Source: Desulfitobacterium dehalogenans ATCC 51507
Lineage (GTDB): Bacteria; Bacillota; Desulfitobacteriia; Desulfitobacteriales; Desulfitobacteriaceae
Direction: 5' to 3'
NCBI RefSeq assembly: GCF_000243155.2
Contig: NC_018017.1
Coordinates: forward strand, 992,001 to 1,056,000
Length of the DNA: 64,000 bases
Position numbers and translations under genes: made by a program. The notes below the pieces were generated by a model. It made no database searches. It saw only the letters and a list, made by a program, of their open reading frames with translations, and had not been told where the DNA came from. This document shows positions 43,822-52,553 of the stretch, one piece after another; within the stretch, counting starts at the first letter, position 1, and each line of letters opens with the position of its first letter.

Positions 43822-44856
43822 GTGGAAGCTAGATTAACCCAAATGACTAAGAGTTCAGGCTGAGCTGCCAAATTGAGCCCTCAGGCTCTGGCACAGGTAC
43901 TGTGCCGTTTACCGAAATTTGAAGACGAGAACTTAATCGTCGGTCTGGATACAAGTGATGATGCAGCGGTGTATAAGCTGAATGACGAGCAGGCGATGAT
44001 TCTCACCTTAGACTTCTTTACCCCTGTGGTCGATGATCCCTTTAGCTTTGGTCAAATCGCAGCAGCCAATGCCTTAAGCGATATTTATGCTATGGGCGGA
44101 ACGCCGATTACTGCGTTAAATATTGCTTGTTTTCCGGGGTGTTTGCCAAGTGAAATTCTGGCAGAGATCCTCAAAGGAGGAGCGGAAAAGGTCAGAGAGG
44201 CAGGCGCCATCATTGCCGGCGGACATACGGTGGAAGATGATGAACCGAAGTATGGCTTATCTGTTACTGGCCTGGTTCATCCCCAGCGAATTTTAACCAA
44301 TGCGGGAGTACGTCCGGGGGACTTGTTGATTTTGACCAAACCTTTAGGAATTGGCATTCTGGCTACAGCCATAAAAGGGGATCTCGTGGATAAAGCCACC
44401 TATCAAAAAGCAGTGGACATCATGTCTTATCTTAACAAAGATGCCGGTCAGGCAATGTACAAAGTCGGGGTGTCCGGCTGCACGGATATTACAGGTTTCG
44501 GTTTTTTAGGCCATGCCCGGGAGATGGCAGAGGCCAGCAAGGTAACCCTGGAAATCTGGACGGATTTCTTGCCGCTTATTGAGGAAAGTAAGGAATTTGC
44601 CAAGTTGGGAATTATTCCTGGGGGAGCCTATCGCAATCGAGATTTCCTTAAGGATCAGGTTCATTTCCTAAAGAAAATACCTCAACCTATTGAGGATATC
44701 CTCTATGATCCACAAACTTCAGGGGGATTGCTCATAGGGGTACCGGAATCCAAAGCAAACTTACTGCTGGAGGAATTAAAAAAAGTAAATCAGACGGCTT
44801 ATGCTGTTATAGGAAGAGTTAAGGAGAGAACGGATTTTCTCTTGGAAGTAATGTAA
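43822..44856 (+). CDS. selD: Selenide, water dikinase containing selenocysteine
   Basis: 344 residues counting an in-frame UGA at 43861-43863 as selenocysteine 14. Reading through gives MEARLTQMTKSSG-U-AAKLSPQALAQVL, which aligns with the N-terminus of SelD where the catalytic Cys/Sec sits. GTG 43822 has AGGAG eleven bases upstream; ATG 43843 is an alternative. SelD makes selenophosphate from selenide and ATP. Later motifs: DDAAVYKL, GGHTVEDDEPKYGLSVTG, SGCTDITGFGFLGHAREMA and DPQTSGGLL. A bacterial SECIS hairpin follows the UGA directly. Reading from the first ATG-less frame after the UGA would lose the active site. Confidence 0.95.
43861..43893 (+). ncRNA. Bacterial SECIS element in selD
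   Basis: Begins at the UGA. Lower stem TGCCA / TGGCA, an AATT bulge, upper stem GAGCC / GGCTC and CTCA loop. This is the SelB-binding hairpin placed immediately after the codon, as bacteria require. Confidence 0.85.
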
Positions 44857-44875
44857 AATGTTCCTCGAATCCCTG

Positions 44876-44910
44876 CCCCGTGTGACGCACGGGGTGTTTA
44901 TATTTTGTGC
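44876..44910 (+). terminator. Terminator after selD
   Basis: Stem CCCCGTG / CACGGGG with TGACG loop, followed by TGTTTATATTTT. Confidence 0.7.
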
Positions 44911-44939
44911 CAAAATGCTTTGTCGGGCATAGTACTATG

Positions 44940-44956
44940 TGATACATTGTATATCA
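44940..44956. promoter_or_regulatory. PadR-like operator dyad
   Basis: TGATA-N7-TATCA with inner ACA..TGTA symmetry, in the gap before the small membrane gene. PadR proteins favour ATGTAT/ATACAT-like dyads. Confidence 0.4.
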
Positions 44957-44986
44957 TGAGGTGAAAAACCAGGTTGCAAATAAAGT

Positions 44987-45094
44987 TTGGAGATTTACGG
45001 GCAAAACATCAAGGACTGGCGCTTAGCTCAAAAGATAGTGGATGTTCTTAGTGGAATAGAGCAGGGAGGAATTTGCAGCCATGAGAAAGAATGA
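44987..45094 (+). pseudogene. Possible PadR C-terminal remnant
   Basis: A 35-codon frame EIYGQNIKDWRLAQKIVDVLSG...SHEKE ending in TGA at 45092, overlapping the next gene start by 14 bases. The sequence resembles the C-terminal helix of PadR regulators, which are normally encoded just upstream of this membrane-protein family with a short overlap. The DNA-binding domain is absent. Tentative. Confidence 0.35.
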
Positions 45095-45743
45095 AGATGA
45101 TTTGGAAAACAAAGTCTCAGCCTATATTGATGCTTTATTCGCAGGAGTTGGAGCAAGCCAGCAGCTCTTTGATTTGAAAGAAGAAATAGCTACCAGTCTT
45201 AAAGAGAAAACCTTGGACTACAAAAACCGGGGAATAAGTGAAGAGCAAGCCTTTAAGGAAGCTATCGTGTCCTTAGGGGATTTGAGCGGTTTGGTGGCGG
45301 AGATGCGGCAGATTGGTCAGGATGAAGCGAAGCAAGCCGTTTATTCCACTATGGCGGCAAGAATTTCCCTCGCCGGAATCATAGCAGGCTCATTAATAAT
45401 TTTGTTTGGATTTTTTAATATTGCTATGTTATACTTCATGAAGCTGGATGCTGTTAGTGTATCAGGGTCAGGAATATTCATCGTTGCAGGGGGAGCTCTA
45501 TTAGCTTATAGCCTGCTGACCATGGAAACTCGCAGCAGGTACGGGATGAATAAGGTAAGAGCGGGGCTTTATGCTTTGTCTGTCGGGCTTATGCTCTTTG
45601 GTATGTTTTCAGCCGTGGTTACCGGATTGGCTACGGGTAAACTATTTATTGCCATAACTTCATTGATTGTGTTTTTTCTCCTAGGCTTTGGAGTGTTCTT
45701 GTTTTTGATTTTGACCGGATCGGATCGCCGTAAAGGACATTGA
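45081..45743 (+). CDS. Permease-prefix-domain membrane protein
   Basis: 220 residues with GGGAGGA upstream. The N-terminal 80 residues (LENKVSAYIDALFAGVGASQQLFDLKEEIATSLKEKTLDYKNRGISEEQAFKEAIVSLGDLSGLVAEM) match the permease prefix / DUF1700-like domain; four hydrophobic helices follow. Such genes usually follow a PadR regulator, here apparently reduced to a fragment. Function unknown. Confidence 0.75.
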   Translation: MRKNEDDLENKVSAYIDALFAGVGASQQLFDLKEEIATSLKEKTLDYKNRGISEEQAFKEAIVSLGDLSGLVAEMRQIGQDEAKQAVYSTMAARISLAGIIAGSLIILFGFFNIAMLYFMKLDAVSVSGSGIFIVAGGALLAYSLLTMETRSRYGMNKVRAGLYALSVGLMLFGMFSAVVTGLATGKLFIAITSLIVFFLLGFGVFLFLILTGSDRRKGH

Positions 45744-45764
45744 CTACGGAGGTGTTTTCATACC

Positions 45765-46328
45765 TTGTATGTTTATCTTGTGTTCTCGAAAACAGGAACA
45801 TGGCTCTCCAGAGTACTGACCTTCGTAACTGGGGAAAAATACGTTCATACTTCCATTAGCCTCGACCAGGATTTGAAGACCATGTATTCCTTTGGACGGG
45901 TCAGGCCCAACAATCCGTTTTCCGCCGGCTTTATTAGAGAAAATTTTAATAAGGGTGTTTTTCTAAAACAGAGCAATTGCGAATGCATTGTTTACCGGAT
46001 AAAAATTAATGAAATTCAACATGCGATGTTGATTAATGAGATATCTCGGTTTATAGCGTCTGACCGATCCTTTAGATACAATTTTTTGGGGTTATTTACC
46101 GCTGCGATGAATATCCCTATGCGAAGAGAAAATTACTACTTCTGCTCTCAATTTGTTTCTGAACTCCTTATTAAGATCAATTTGCTGCAGAACTCATTTC
46201 CTCCAGAACTGATTAAGCCCATGGATTTGTATCACATTGAAGGTAAAGAAGAGATTTATAAGGGATTTACCTGGCAATATGGAACATCATCTTTAGGGAA
46301 CACTAATCGGGGGTGTGTTGCTAAATGA
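45765..46328 (+). CDS. Permuted NlpC/P60-like (YiiX/YebB-type) protein
   Basis: 187 residues starting at TTG 45765 (GGAGGTG upstream, long spacing). The pattern of a histidine in GEKYVHTSISL and a later cysteine in ENYYFCSQFVSELL fits the circularly permuted papain-like NlpC/P60 family. No signal peptide. Members are putative amidases or acyltransferases; activity is not known. It follows the permease-prefix gene at 22 bases and may be cotranscribed. Confidence 0.65.
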   Translation: MYVYLVFSKTGTWLSRVLTFVTGEKYVHTSISLDQDLKTMYSFGRVRPNNPFSAGFIRENFNKGVFLKQSNCECIVYRIKINEIQHAMLINEISRFIASDRSFRYNFLGLFTAAMNIPMRRENYYFCSQFVSELLIKINLLQNSFPPELIKPMDLYHIEGKEEIYKGFTWQYGTSSLGNTNRGCVAK

Positions 46329-46504
46329 ACCATTTCATTGAGCAGCCCACCTTTTTTTTATTGGATGTTTAACCTCATTTATTTTAATCATTAGCATTAA
46401 AAAATCATATTGATGGAATAAAGGAGTTTTGCGGAGAAATGTCAAATTGTGAAATTGTGTATTAATAATTGTAGCAACTTTCACATAGACTGGGGGATGA
46501 GAGA

Positions 46505-47695
46505 ATGAATAACCGTTTAATGAATATATCTACCATCGGGAGTTCCCAGGCTGTGGCTGATGAATTGCACCGGGTTACATCCCTCTATTTTGGTCATAAA
46601 GTCCAAATGAGAAACAGGTACTATATCAAGGAGATCCCTCCTAATTTAAATGACGACCTCTATATCGTACTTCCGACAAGAGTTGAGGAAGCCTCTAAGT
46701 ATATAGACAGACAACGAATATTCCCTCTTGAACTCATTCCCGAAGACCTTTTTTACATAAGGGTTGCTCGGATCCCCGCAGAATCCAATGTTGTGATCTT
46801 TAATAATAACGGCTCCCAGGCCAAAGCCATTGAGAGATACCTCCACGAGCATGAAGTGAATCATGTACACTATAGAATTCTCCCATTTAATGAGATGGAG
46901 AATTCTCAGATTAAGGAAGTATTGCAATCTGCAGACTACATCGTTGGAATGGAGGGCTTTGTAGGGGCTAAGGGAATTCTCTGGACTCATTACGGGCAGT
47001 ACTTTGATAAACAAAGAGTTCCCGTGATTGGATTTCATAGGACCATTAAACCTGAGGATATACTGCATCTGACGGAAAAGGTGGTGGAATTTAACTTTAA
47101 TCAGATCCTTTCCAATACCCAAGGTATTAGCTTCGACTTAAATGCTCATATTCAAGAAGTTATGAGTTCTATGGAAGGGATTGTGAATTTCATGGAAGAT
47201 ACAAACACAAGTATCCATGAAGCTCATGGCCGAATCCAGAGGCAAGTAGAGCGTATCGACGAAACTATTGAGGTTACCAATGATCTTAATACCAATACCC
47301 AAAAAATTGATGAACTGATTAATACGATTAAACAAATATCGGACCAGACCAATCTACTGGCGCTCAACGCGGCCATTGAAGCAGCCCGTGCAGGAGAAGC
47401 GGGGAGAGGCTTCGCCGTCGTTGCCGATGAAGTAAGGAAATTGGCGGAGAGAAGCAAACAATCCATCCAATTCATCCAGCAGCTGGTTGCCAATATAAAA
47501 CAAACCAATCATCGTACCGTCCCGCTGCTCCATTTCTTAGCCGGAGAAATTAAGGACATGGATGAGATTATTAACAAGATACTCAATAGCTCCACAATCA
47601 ATCAAACTGAGGCAAAATCCATATCCGAAGCCTTGAGTCGCGTTACGAAGATCAGTGAACAGCTGACCAATGAGTTTATAGCCTTTAGTTTCTAA
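46505..47695 (+). CDS. Soluble methyl-accepting-type receptor with Rossmann-like N-domain
   Basis: 396 residues, no membrane helix. The N-terminal 200 residues form an alpha/beta domain ([55 protein letters not shown]) that recalls PrpR/periplasmic-binding-type sensory folds. A shortened chemoreceptor signalling hairpin follows; its tip is the conserved [38 protein letters not shown]. The short hairpin and no HAMP suggest cytoplasmic sensing. No che genes are near. Confidence 0.8.
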   Translation: MNNRLMNISTIGSSQAVADELHRVTSLYFGHKVQMRNRYYIKEIPPNLNDDLYIVLPTRVEEASKYIDRQRIFPLELIPEDLFYIRVARIPAESNVVIFNNNGSQAKAIERYLHEHEVNHVHYRILPFNEMENSQIKEVLQSADYIVGMEGFVGAKGILWTHYGQYFDKQRVPVIGFHRTIKPEDILHLTEKVVEFNFNQILSNTQGISFDLNAHIQEVMSSMEGIVNFMEDTNTSIHEAHGRIQRQVERIDETIEVTNDLNTNTQKIDELINTIKQISDQTNLLALNAAIEAARAGEAGRGFAVVADEVRKLAERSKQSIQFIQQLVANIKQTNHRTVPLLHFLAGEIKDMDEIINKILNSSTINQTEAKSISEALSRVTKISEQLTNEFIAFSF

Positions 47696-47741
47696 TTACT
47701 AAATTACAGGAAATAGATGAGGTAAATCGTCAGAAACAGAT

Positions 47742-47810
47742 ATCCCCTCCCGTCTTATATACCGGTTGCAGCATTCCATGGTGCTTCAAGGTATTGAAAT
47801 GGGAGGGGAT
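47742..47810 (+). repeat. Inverted repeat in the gap after the receptor gene
   Basis: ATCCCCTCCC (47742-47751) and GGGAGGGGAT (47801-47810) are perfect complements 49 bases apart. Could be the base of a folded RNA or a weak terminator; no T run follows. Confidence 0.4.
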
Positions 47811-47963
47811 TCGCTATTATGGATCAGAGGGTATGGCGATCCCAGCGGGGAAGATTCCGGAGCAAAGGGTATGCTCCTGCGGTGCAAAAAATAGTATATA
47901 AAGAGTAAAAGAAGTGGAGATGGAGATACTCTCTTTTAAGAAGATTTACCGAGGTGATGAACA

Positions 47964-48602
47964 GTGATCAAGAGACTCCTTGTCATTTTGACTTCAGTGT
48001 TTTTAGTATCGGGGTGTGCAGCTAATGCCCCCCAGGATAAAAACGCCAATCTAGATAAACCTGGGCAGCAAGTAGAGATGGATTTGCCCGGTACGGACCA
48101 GGGGCAGACGAAACCCGGGGGAGAGGGGCAGGGTACGGAGAGAGAAGGAAGTGCCAGTCTGGGAAATATACATCTAGGGGATTCCTTTGGCGAGGTGGAA
48201 AAGGCTTTAGGCAAGGGCTACAAAGAAACCCTCCATGATGAACCCGGGCATTTCCCTGAAGCCTGGTACAGCAGAGAGTACGACAAAGGCATTAAATTCA
48301 TTGTCGGAAAAGATTCGGGCAAAGTGCTGGAGATCGATGCCGTAACTAGGGAATTTGCCACCAATCTCGGTGCCAAGGTAGGAGATACTGCTGAGAAAAT
48401 TAAGGATTTGTATGCTGTCAAATACAAGCCCTTTGAAAGTAGACACGGGGATGGACCTTTGGAAGGATTCTATCTGCTGGATGATGGCCAGATTATGATC
48501 TTTGATTATAATAGGGAAGATAACCAACTGGTCAATACGAATGTGAAGCCGGATTCTAAGGTGGAGATGATAAGGCTGACCCAATCTCAATATCTGGACT
48601 AA
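47964..48602 (+). CDS. Hypothetical lipoprotein
   Basis: 212 residues starting at GTG after GAGGTGATG. The signal peptide ends in LVSGC, so the mature protein is lipidated at Cys18. A Gly/Gln/Glu-rich low-complexity linker is followed by a domain with LGNIHLGDSFGEVEKALGKGYKE and a second half GAKVGDTAEKIKDLYAVKYKPFES, possibly two copies of one beta-alpha unit. Not recognised as a named family. Confidence 0.75.
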   Translation: MIKRLLVILTSVFLVSGCAANAPQDKNANLDKPGQQVEMDLPGTDQGQTKPGGEGQGTEREGSASLGNIHLGDSFGEVEKALGKGYKETLHDEPGHFPEAWYSREYDKGIKFIVGKDSGKVLEIDAVTREFATNLGAKVGDTAEKIKDLYAVKYKPFESRHGDGPLEGFYLLDDGQIMIFDYNREDNQLVNTNVKPDSKVEMIRLTQSQYLD

Positions 48603-48616
48603 AAGCGATAAATAGG

Positions 48617-48649
48617 CAAAAACGCATCCGCAATGTGGGTGCGTTTTTG
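48617..48649 (+). terminator. Terminator after lipoprotein gene
   Basis: Stem CAAAAACGCATCC / GGGTGCGTTTTTG with one mismatch and T run. Confidence 0.85.
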
Positions 48650-48761
48650 TTTCACTATCACAAAGTATAAACTTCATAAAGGTTAGGAAAAAGCTAGAAA
48701 CCAATCCCGACAAACCATAATATATTAAAAAATAGGTGAGGGAAAGAGTTTTATGCTCTAT

Positions 48762-49075
48762 TCAGCCTATACACCCAGACAGCCTGGCCCCTAGTTCAAA
48801 GGCTTTCCGGCAATCCTGAGGGAATCGCTCTTTGCGCACCTGCGCTTTATGTTGCTCATTAAATCGGGAGGCTTCATAGTCGGAGTAGTTGTCAAACTGA
48901 TAGGTATCTGTGGCAAGGAGATATTCGGAAGATCCAATCCTTTATAATTCAGCTCATAAAGATGAAACATTTCTGTTTCGGCACCTACAGATTGCGCTCC
49001 CTCAAGAGCTTTATGCAATAATGTAGCTGTATTCCATTGCTTGCGGGGGCCTCCATTGACAGCAATAACCTTCAT
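48762..49075 (-). pseudogene. Decayed flavodoxin-family NAD(P)H reductase
   Basis: The first 50 codons (MKVIAVNGGPRKQWNTATLLHKALEG...HLYELNYKG) are the FMN-binding start of a reductase normally near 200 residues. In another frame downstream the authentic C-terminus is readable (LATDTYQFDNYSDYEASRFNEQHKAQVRKERFPQDCRKAFELG). The middle of about 100 residues is missing and the two ends are out of frame, so an internal deletion has destroyed the gene. The visible frame alone would give a false 94-residue protein. Confidence 0.8.
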
Positions 49076-49172
49076 AGTAAATACTTCAACTCCTTATGTT
49101 AATGTGTTTGCTTATAGAGCAGCAATTTGCCTTCACTTCTATTATATTAGGGGGAATCTTAAAAACAAAGGT

Positions 49173-49201
49173 TTGCAATTATGAGCAAGGATGTTTATAA
49201 T
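49173..49201 (+). promoter_or_regulatory. Promoter of glycine riboswitch leader
   Basis: TTGCAA, 17-base spacer, exact TATAAT (49196-49201), about 70 bases before the aptamer. Confidence 0.7.
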
Positions 49202-49273
49202 ACTGAAAAGAAGTGAATAACTGGATGAGGTTTTCAGGAGAACAGGGTATGCACACCATGATGAACTGAAAAC

Positions 49274-49356
49274 GGACAGAACTCTGGAGAGTTCCGCAAG
49301 GACGCCGAAGGGGCAAGACAGCAAAGCTGTTCAATCTCTCAGGCAAAAGGACAGAG
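49274..49356 (+). ncRNA. Glycine riboswitch, single aptamer
   Basis: Contains the conserved glycine aptamer blocks in order: GGACAGAACTCTGGAGAG, CGCCGAAGGGGCAA, and TCTCTCAGGCAAAAGGACAGAG. Only one aptamer is obvious. The gene controlled is unusual for this class (ACT-domain plus UPF0210 proteins). Confidence 0.92.
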
Positions 49357-49361
49357 CGCAT

Positions 49362-49462
49362 AATTTGTGAACGATGCTTAAGTCATGCTATGACTGCCAA
49401 TAAGCGGGTTCGCAAATTGCTCTTGTGTACCAGAGTCAAACTTAGGATTTGGCTCTTTTTTA
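49362..49462 (+). terminator. Riboswitch expression platform
   Basis: Stem AATTTGTGAAC (49362-49372) / GTTCGCAAATT (49408-49418) enclosing GTCAT / ATGAC, followed by a terminator GAGTCAAA / TTTGGCTC (49433-49455) with T6. Which state glycine favours cannot be read by eye. Confidence 0.75.
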
Positions 49463-49505
49463 TTGGTGAAAATGAAAGAGAAGAAAAAGAAAAGGGGTAA
49501 AGAAA

Positions 49506-49808
49506 ATGAGCTTAGAACCAACCCGTGAAACGTCCAACCGCGTGATTATTTCCATCTTAGGCAAGGATCAAATAGGAATTATTGCCTGGCTGACAGGGCG
49601 ATTGGCTGAAAAATCCATCAATGTCCTGGATCTCAGTCAAACCATTCTCCAGGGCTTTTTCACGATGATTATGATCGTGGATGTTACTCAATCCACAGCC
49701 TCCTCCTTAGCCGATCTCACCAAGCAATTGCAAAGCGAGGGAGAAGCCCGAGGCTTAAAGGTCAATGTCCAGCATGAAGATATTTTCGAATTCATGCATC
49801 GAGTATAG
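49506..49808 (+). CDS. ACT-domain protein, UPF0237 family
   Basis: 100-residue stand-alone ACT domain: [52 protein letters not shown] domains bind amino acids, and the UPF0237 family is almost always paired with UPF0210. It is the first gene behind the glycine riboswitch and lies 11 bases before the next start. Glycine or serine would be a natural ligand, by inference. Confidence 0.9.
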   Translation: MSLEPTRETSNRVIISILGKDQIGIIAWLTGRLAEKSINVLDLSQTILQGFFTMIMIVDVTQSTASSLADLTKQLQSEGEARGLKVNVQHEDIFEFMHRV

Positions 49809-49819
49809 GGGGGATTATT

Positions 49820-51187
49820 GTGAAAATGCATCTGGCTCCTCATGAAATACTTCAAACCATTGAAATGGTGGAAAATGAGAATTTAGATATCCGTACCATC
49901 ACCATGGGCATAAGTCTGTTGAACTGTGCCGGAGACGATATTCAACAGGTGGAACAAAAAATCTATGATAAAATTACCCGCCAAGCTGAGCATTTAGTCG
50001 GTGTAGGGGAAAGCTTAGCCGCTCGTTATGGCATTCCTATTGTCAATAAAAGAGTCTCAGTAACTCCGGTGGCTCTCTTAGGCTCCAACTTTAATCCCGA
50101 AGAAATGGTCCGTTTGGCCAAAGCCTTAGACAGAGCAGCCAAGACGGTGGGGATTAACTTCTTGGGAGGTTTTTCTGCCCTCGTTCAAAAAGGCTTAACC
50201 AAGGGAGACCGCTCCTTGATCGAAGCGATTCCCCAAGCTTTGGCGGAGACAGAATTTGTTTGCTCCTCGGTAAATATCGGTTCCACCAAATCCGGAATCA
50301 ATATGGATGCTGTGTTGAAGATGGGAGAAGTCGTCCTGGACAGTGCCCGCCGGACAGCGGATCAGGATGGCATCGCTGCCGCCAAACTCGTTGTTTTCTG
50401 CAATGCGCCTGAAGATAATCCCTTTATGGCCGGAGCCTTTCACGGGGTGGGAGAACCGGAGGCGGTCATCAATGTGGGGGTCAGCGGCCCCGGTGTCGTT
50501 GCCCATGCTGTTAAGAAAAGCCCCCAGGCAGATTTGGGAGAACTGGCCAACCTTATTAAGCGCACGGCCTTCAAGATTACCCGTATGGGTGAATTGATCG
50601 GTCGAGAAGCCTCCCAAGCCTTGAATGTTCCCTTTGGCATTGTGGATCTTTCCTTAGCCCCTACGCCAGCGATTGGGGACAGTGTGGCGGAAATCCTTGA
50701 GAATATGGGACTGGAGCGCTGCGGCGCTCATGGCACCACGGCGGCCTTAGCCTTGCTGAATGACGCGGTGAAAAAAGGCGGAGCCATGGCATCCTCCCAT
50801 GTGGGAGGGTTGAGTGGAGCCTTTATTCCTGTCTCCGAGGATGCGGGCATGATTGAAGCTGTGGAAGTCGGTGCTTTAAGCATCGAAAAGCTGGAGGCCA
50901 TGACCTGTGTTTGCTCCGTGGGATTGGATATGATAGCCATCCCCGGAGATGTGGAGGCGGAAACCATCGCCGGAATTATTGCCGACGAAGCAGCTATCGG
51001 TATGATTAATAAGAAGACAACCGCTGTACGGGTGATACCGGCCATCGGTAAAAAAGTCGGGGATCGTGTAGAGTTTGGCGGACTGCTGGGAAGCGCTCCG
51101 GTAATCAAAGTGAACCCCTTCTCCTCCCGTGAATTTATCCGTCGGGGTGGTAGAATTCCGGCACCTATTACCAGTCTGTCTAATTAA
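49820..51187 (+). CDS. UPF0210 (DUF711, PFL-like) protein
   Basis: 455 residues starting at GTG after GGGGGGA. UPF0210 proteins share the fold of pyruvate formate-lyase/glycyl radical enzymes but lack the glycyl radical loop. Landmarks: [86 protein letters not shown]. Its reaction is unknown. Coupled with the ACT protein under glycine riboswitch control, pointing to glycine or one-carbon metabolism. Confidence 0.9.
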   Translation: MKMHLAPHEILQTIEMVENENLDIRTITMGISLLNCAGDDIQQVEQKIYDKITRQAEHLVGVGESLAARYGIPIVNKRVSVTPVALLGSNFNPEEMVRLAKALDRAAKTVGINFLGGFSALVQKGLTKGDRSLIEAIPQALAETEFVCSSVNIGSTKSGINMDAVLKMGEVVLDSARRTADQDGIAAAKLVVFCNAPEDNPFMAGAFHGVGEPEAVINVGVSGPGVVAHAVKKSPQADLGELANLIKRTAFKITRMGELIGREASQALNVPFGIVDLSLAPTPAIGDSVAEILENMGLERCGAHGTTAALALLNDAVKKGGAMASSHVGGLSGAFIPVSEDAGMIEAVEVGALSIEKLEAMTCVCSVGLDMIAIPGDVEAETIAGIIADEAAIGMINKKTTAVRVIPAIGKKVGDRVEFGGLLGSAPVIKVNPFSSREFIRRGGRIPAPITSLSN

Positions 51188-51301
51188 AACTGTCCTTTCT
51201 TGAAAAAGAAAACTGGAAAGTGATTCCAATCGCATTTTTTTAGGGTAATTCAGGTTAGAATAAGTCATAAGCAAATGACCTGCATAAAGGGGGATTTTAC
51301 T

Positions 51302-51637
51302 ATGACACAAATCATGAAAAATATTGAGTTTTCCCAAGTTCTTGACCTGAAAGAGTTGATTACCTACCAACAAGGACAAGTGGTAAGCCGCACTCTTGCT
51401 CAGACGCCTATCGTCAGCATTACCCTATTTTCTCTGGACGAGGGAGAAGGAATCAGTACTCATACCACTTCAGGAGATGCCATGGTGCAAATACTGGATG
51501 GAGAAGCAGAGATCACTATAGGGGATAAGGTATTGACCGTAAAAGAAGGAGAGACCCTCATCATGCCCTCCGATGTTCCCCACGGCTTAGAAGCCAGGAA
51601 ACGCTTCAAAATGCTTTTAACGGTAATTAAGTATTAA
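51302..51637 (+). CDS. Small cupin-domain protein
   Basis: 111 residues from ATG 51302, GGGGG upstream. One cupin barrel: motif 1 THTTSGDAMVQILDGEAEITIG and motif 2 GETLIMPSDVPHGLEA, giving a His/Glu metal-site pattern in degenerate form. It may bind a small ligand or metal. Monocistronic, terminator follows. Confidence 0.88.
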   Translation: MTQIMKNIEFSQVLDLKELITYQQGQVVSRTLAQTPIVSITLFSLDEGEGISTHTTSGDAMVQILDGEAEITIGDKVLTVKEGETLIMPSDVPHGLEARKRFKMLLTVIKY

Positions 51638-51688
51638 GTCAACGGCTTTCTTTTTAAGGTGCAAACTATCAAAAACCATAAAAATAAC

Positions 51689-51732
51689 GAAAACCAGCAA
51701 TGATATAGGCAACTATTATTGCTGGTTTTCTT
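51689..51732 (+). terminator. Terminator after cupin gene
   Basis: Perfect 13-bp stem GAAAACCAGCAAT / ATTGCTGGTTTTC followed by TTGCTATAT. Confidence 0.85.
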
Positions 51733-51830
51733 GCTATATGTTCAATCCCCTGCGGAAAGGATGAAAATATAGTGAATATCTAATATAATAGAGATGACTT
51801 TTGTAAAACGGTGTTTTAAGGAGAGCTATT

Positions 51831-52451
51831 ATGTCGATTAAGAATATCTATTGTGTGGGGCGTAATTACTTTTTACATGCTCAAGAGCTTAATAATGCAG
51901 TTCCCACATCGCCTATGATCTTTACGAAACCTTCTCATGCTTTTACAGAAGCGAAAGGGCAGATTTTAAAAATGCCGACAGGTAAGGGCTCAGTTCATTA
52001 TGAAGCGGAGCTTGTCATTCACCTTGCAAAAGACTATGAACCGAGTCTGAAGGTGGATGAGATCATCGATCAAATGGCTATTGGTGTGGATTTTACTTTG
52101 CGGGAGGTACAAGATGAACTGAAGAAGAAAGGGTATCCTTGGTTGCCGGCAAAGGGTTTCCCCCATTCAGCCTTAGTTTCTCCCTGGATTCCTTTTGCGG
52201 GTATTGAAGCCATCGGGAATCATGACTTCACTCTGGAACGGAACGGTCGCGAGGTCCAACGGGGAAATATTAAGGATATGATTTTTCCTATCCCGATCCT
52301 GATTGAATTCATTGGCAAGGAATTTGGACTGGGTGCCGGAGATATCATCTTCACCGGAACTCCAGCGGGTGTGGGGGCAGTTCAAGAAGGGGATCATCTC
52401 GTGATGAACTGGAAAGAAAATAAAGTGGGCGAATGCTTCATCGGGAGTTAA
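51831..52451 (+). CDS. Fumarylacetoacetate hydrolase-family protein
   Basis: 206 residues with AGGAGAG upstream. FAH-family core: IYCVGRNYFLHAQELNN, PMIFTKPSHAF, VHYEAELVIHLAKDYEPS with metal ligands Glu and Glu/Asp, GVDFTLREVQDELKKKGYPWLPAKGFPHSALVSPW, and FTGTPAGVGAVQEGD. Likely an acylpyruvate hydrolase or oxaloacetate decarboxylase-like activity; substrate not defined. About 100 bases upstream of an aconitase-family gene in the same direction. Confidence 0.9.
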   Translation: MSIKNIYCVGRNYFLHAQELNNAVPTSPMIFTKPSHAFTEAKGQILKMPTGKGSVHYEAELVIHLAKDYEPSLKVDEIIDQMAIGVDFTLREVQDELKKKGYPWLPAKGFPHSALVSPWIPFAGIEAIGNHDFTLERNGREVQRGNIKDMIFPIPILIEFIGKEFGLGAGDIIFTGTPAGVGAVQEGDHLVMNWKENKVGECFIGS

Positions 52452-52553
52452 ATATTGTATACTTGGTCTAAAAAGGTTGATAGTTACAAGAAATGTAGGT
52501 AAATTTAAACCATGCCTCAGTAAGAGGAAAAACCTAGAGTATGGAGGATGCAC

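Noticed and set aside
43873..44856. SelD starting after the UGA
   Set aside because: That start would delete the catalytic region; the UGA is read as selenocysteine because the upstream codons match the family and a SECIS follows.
48791..49075. Intact 94-residue protein
   Set aside because: Only its first half is authentic; the rest is an out-of-frame reading of the true C-terminus.
49142..49361. Two short minus-strand frames
   Set aside because: They are antisense to the glycine riboswitch leader and have no supporting features.
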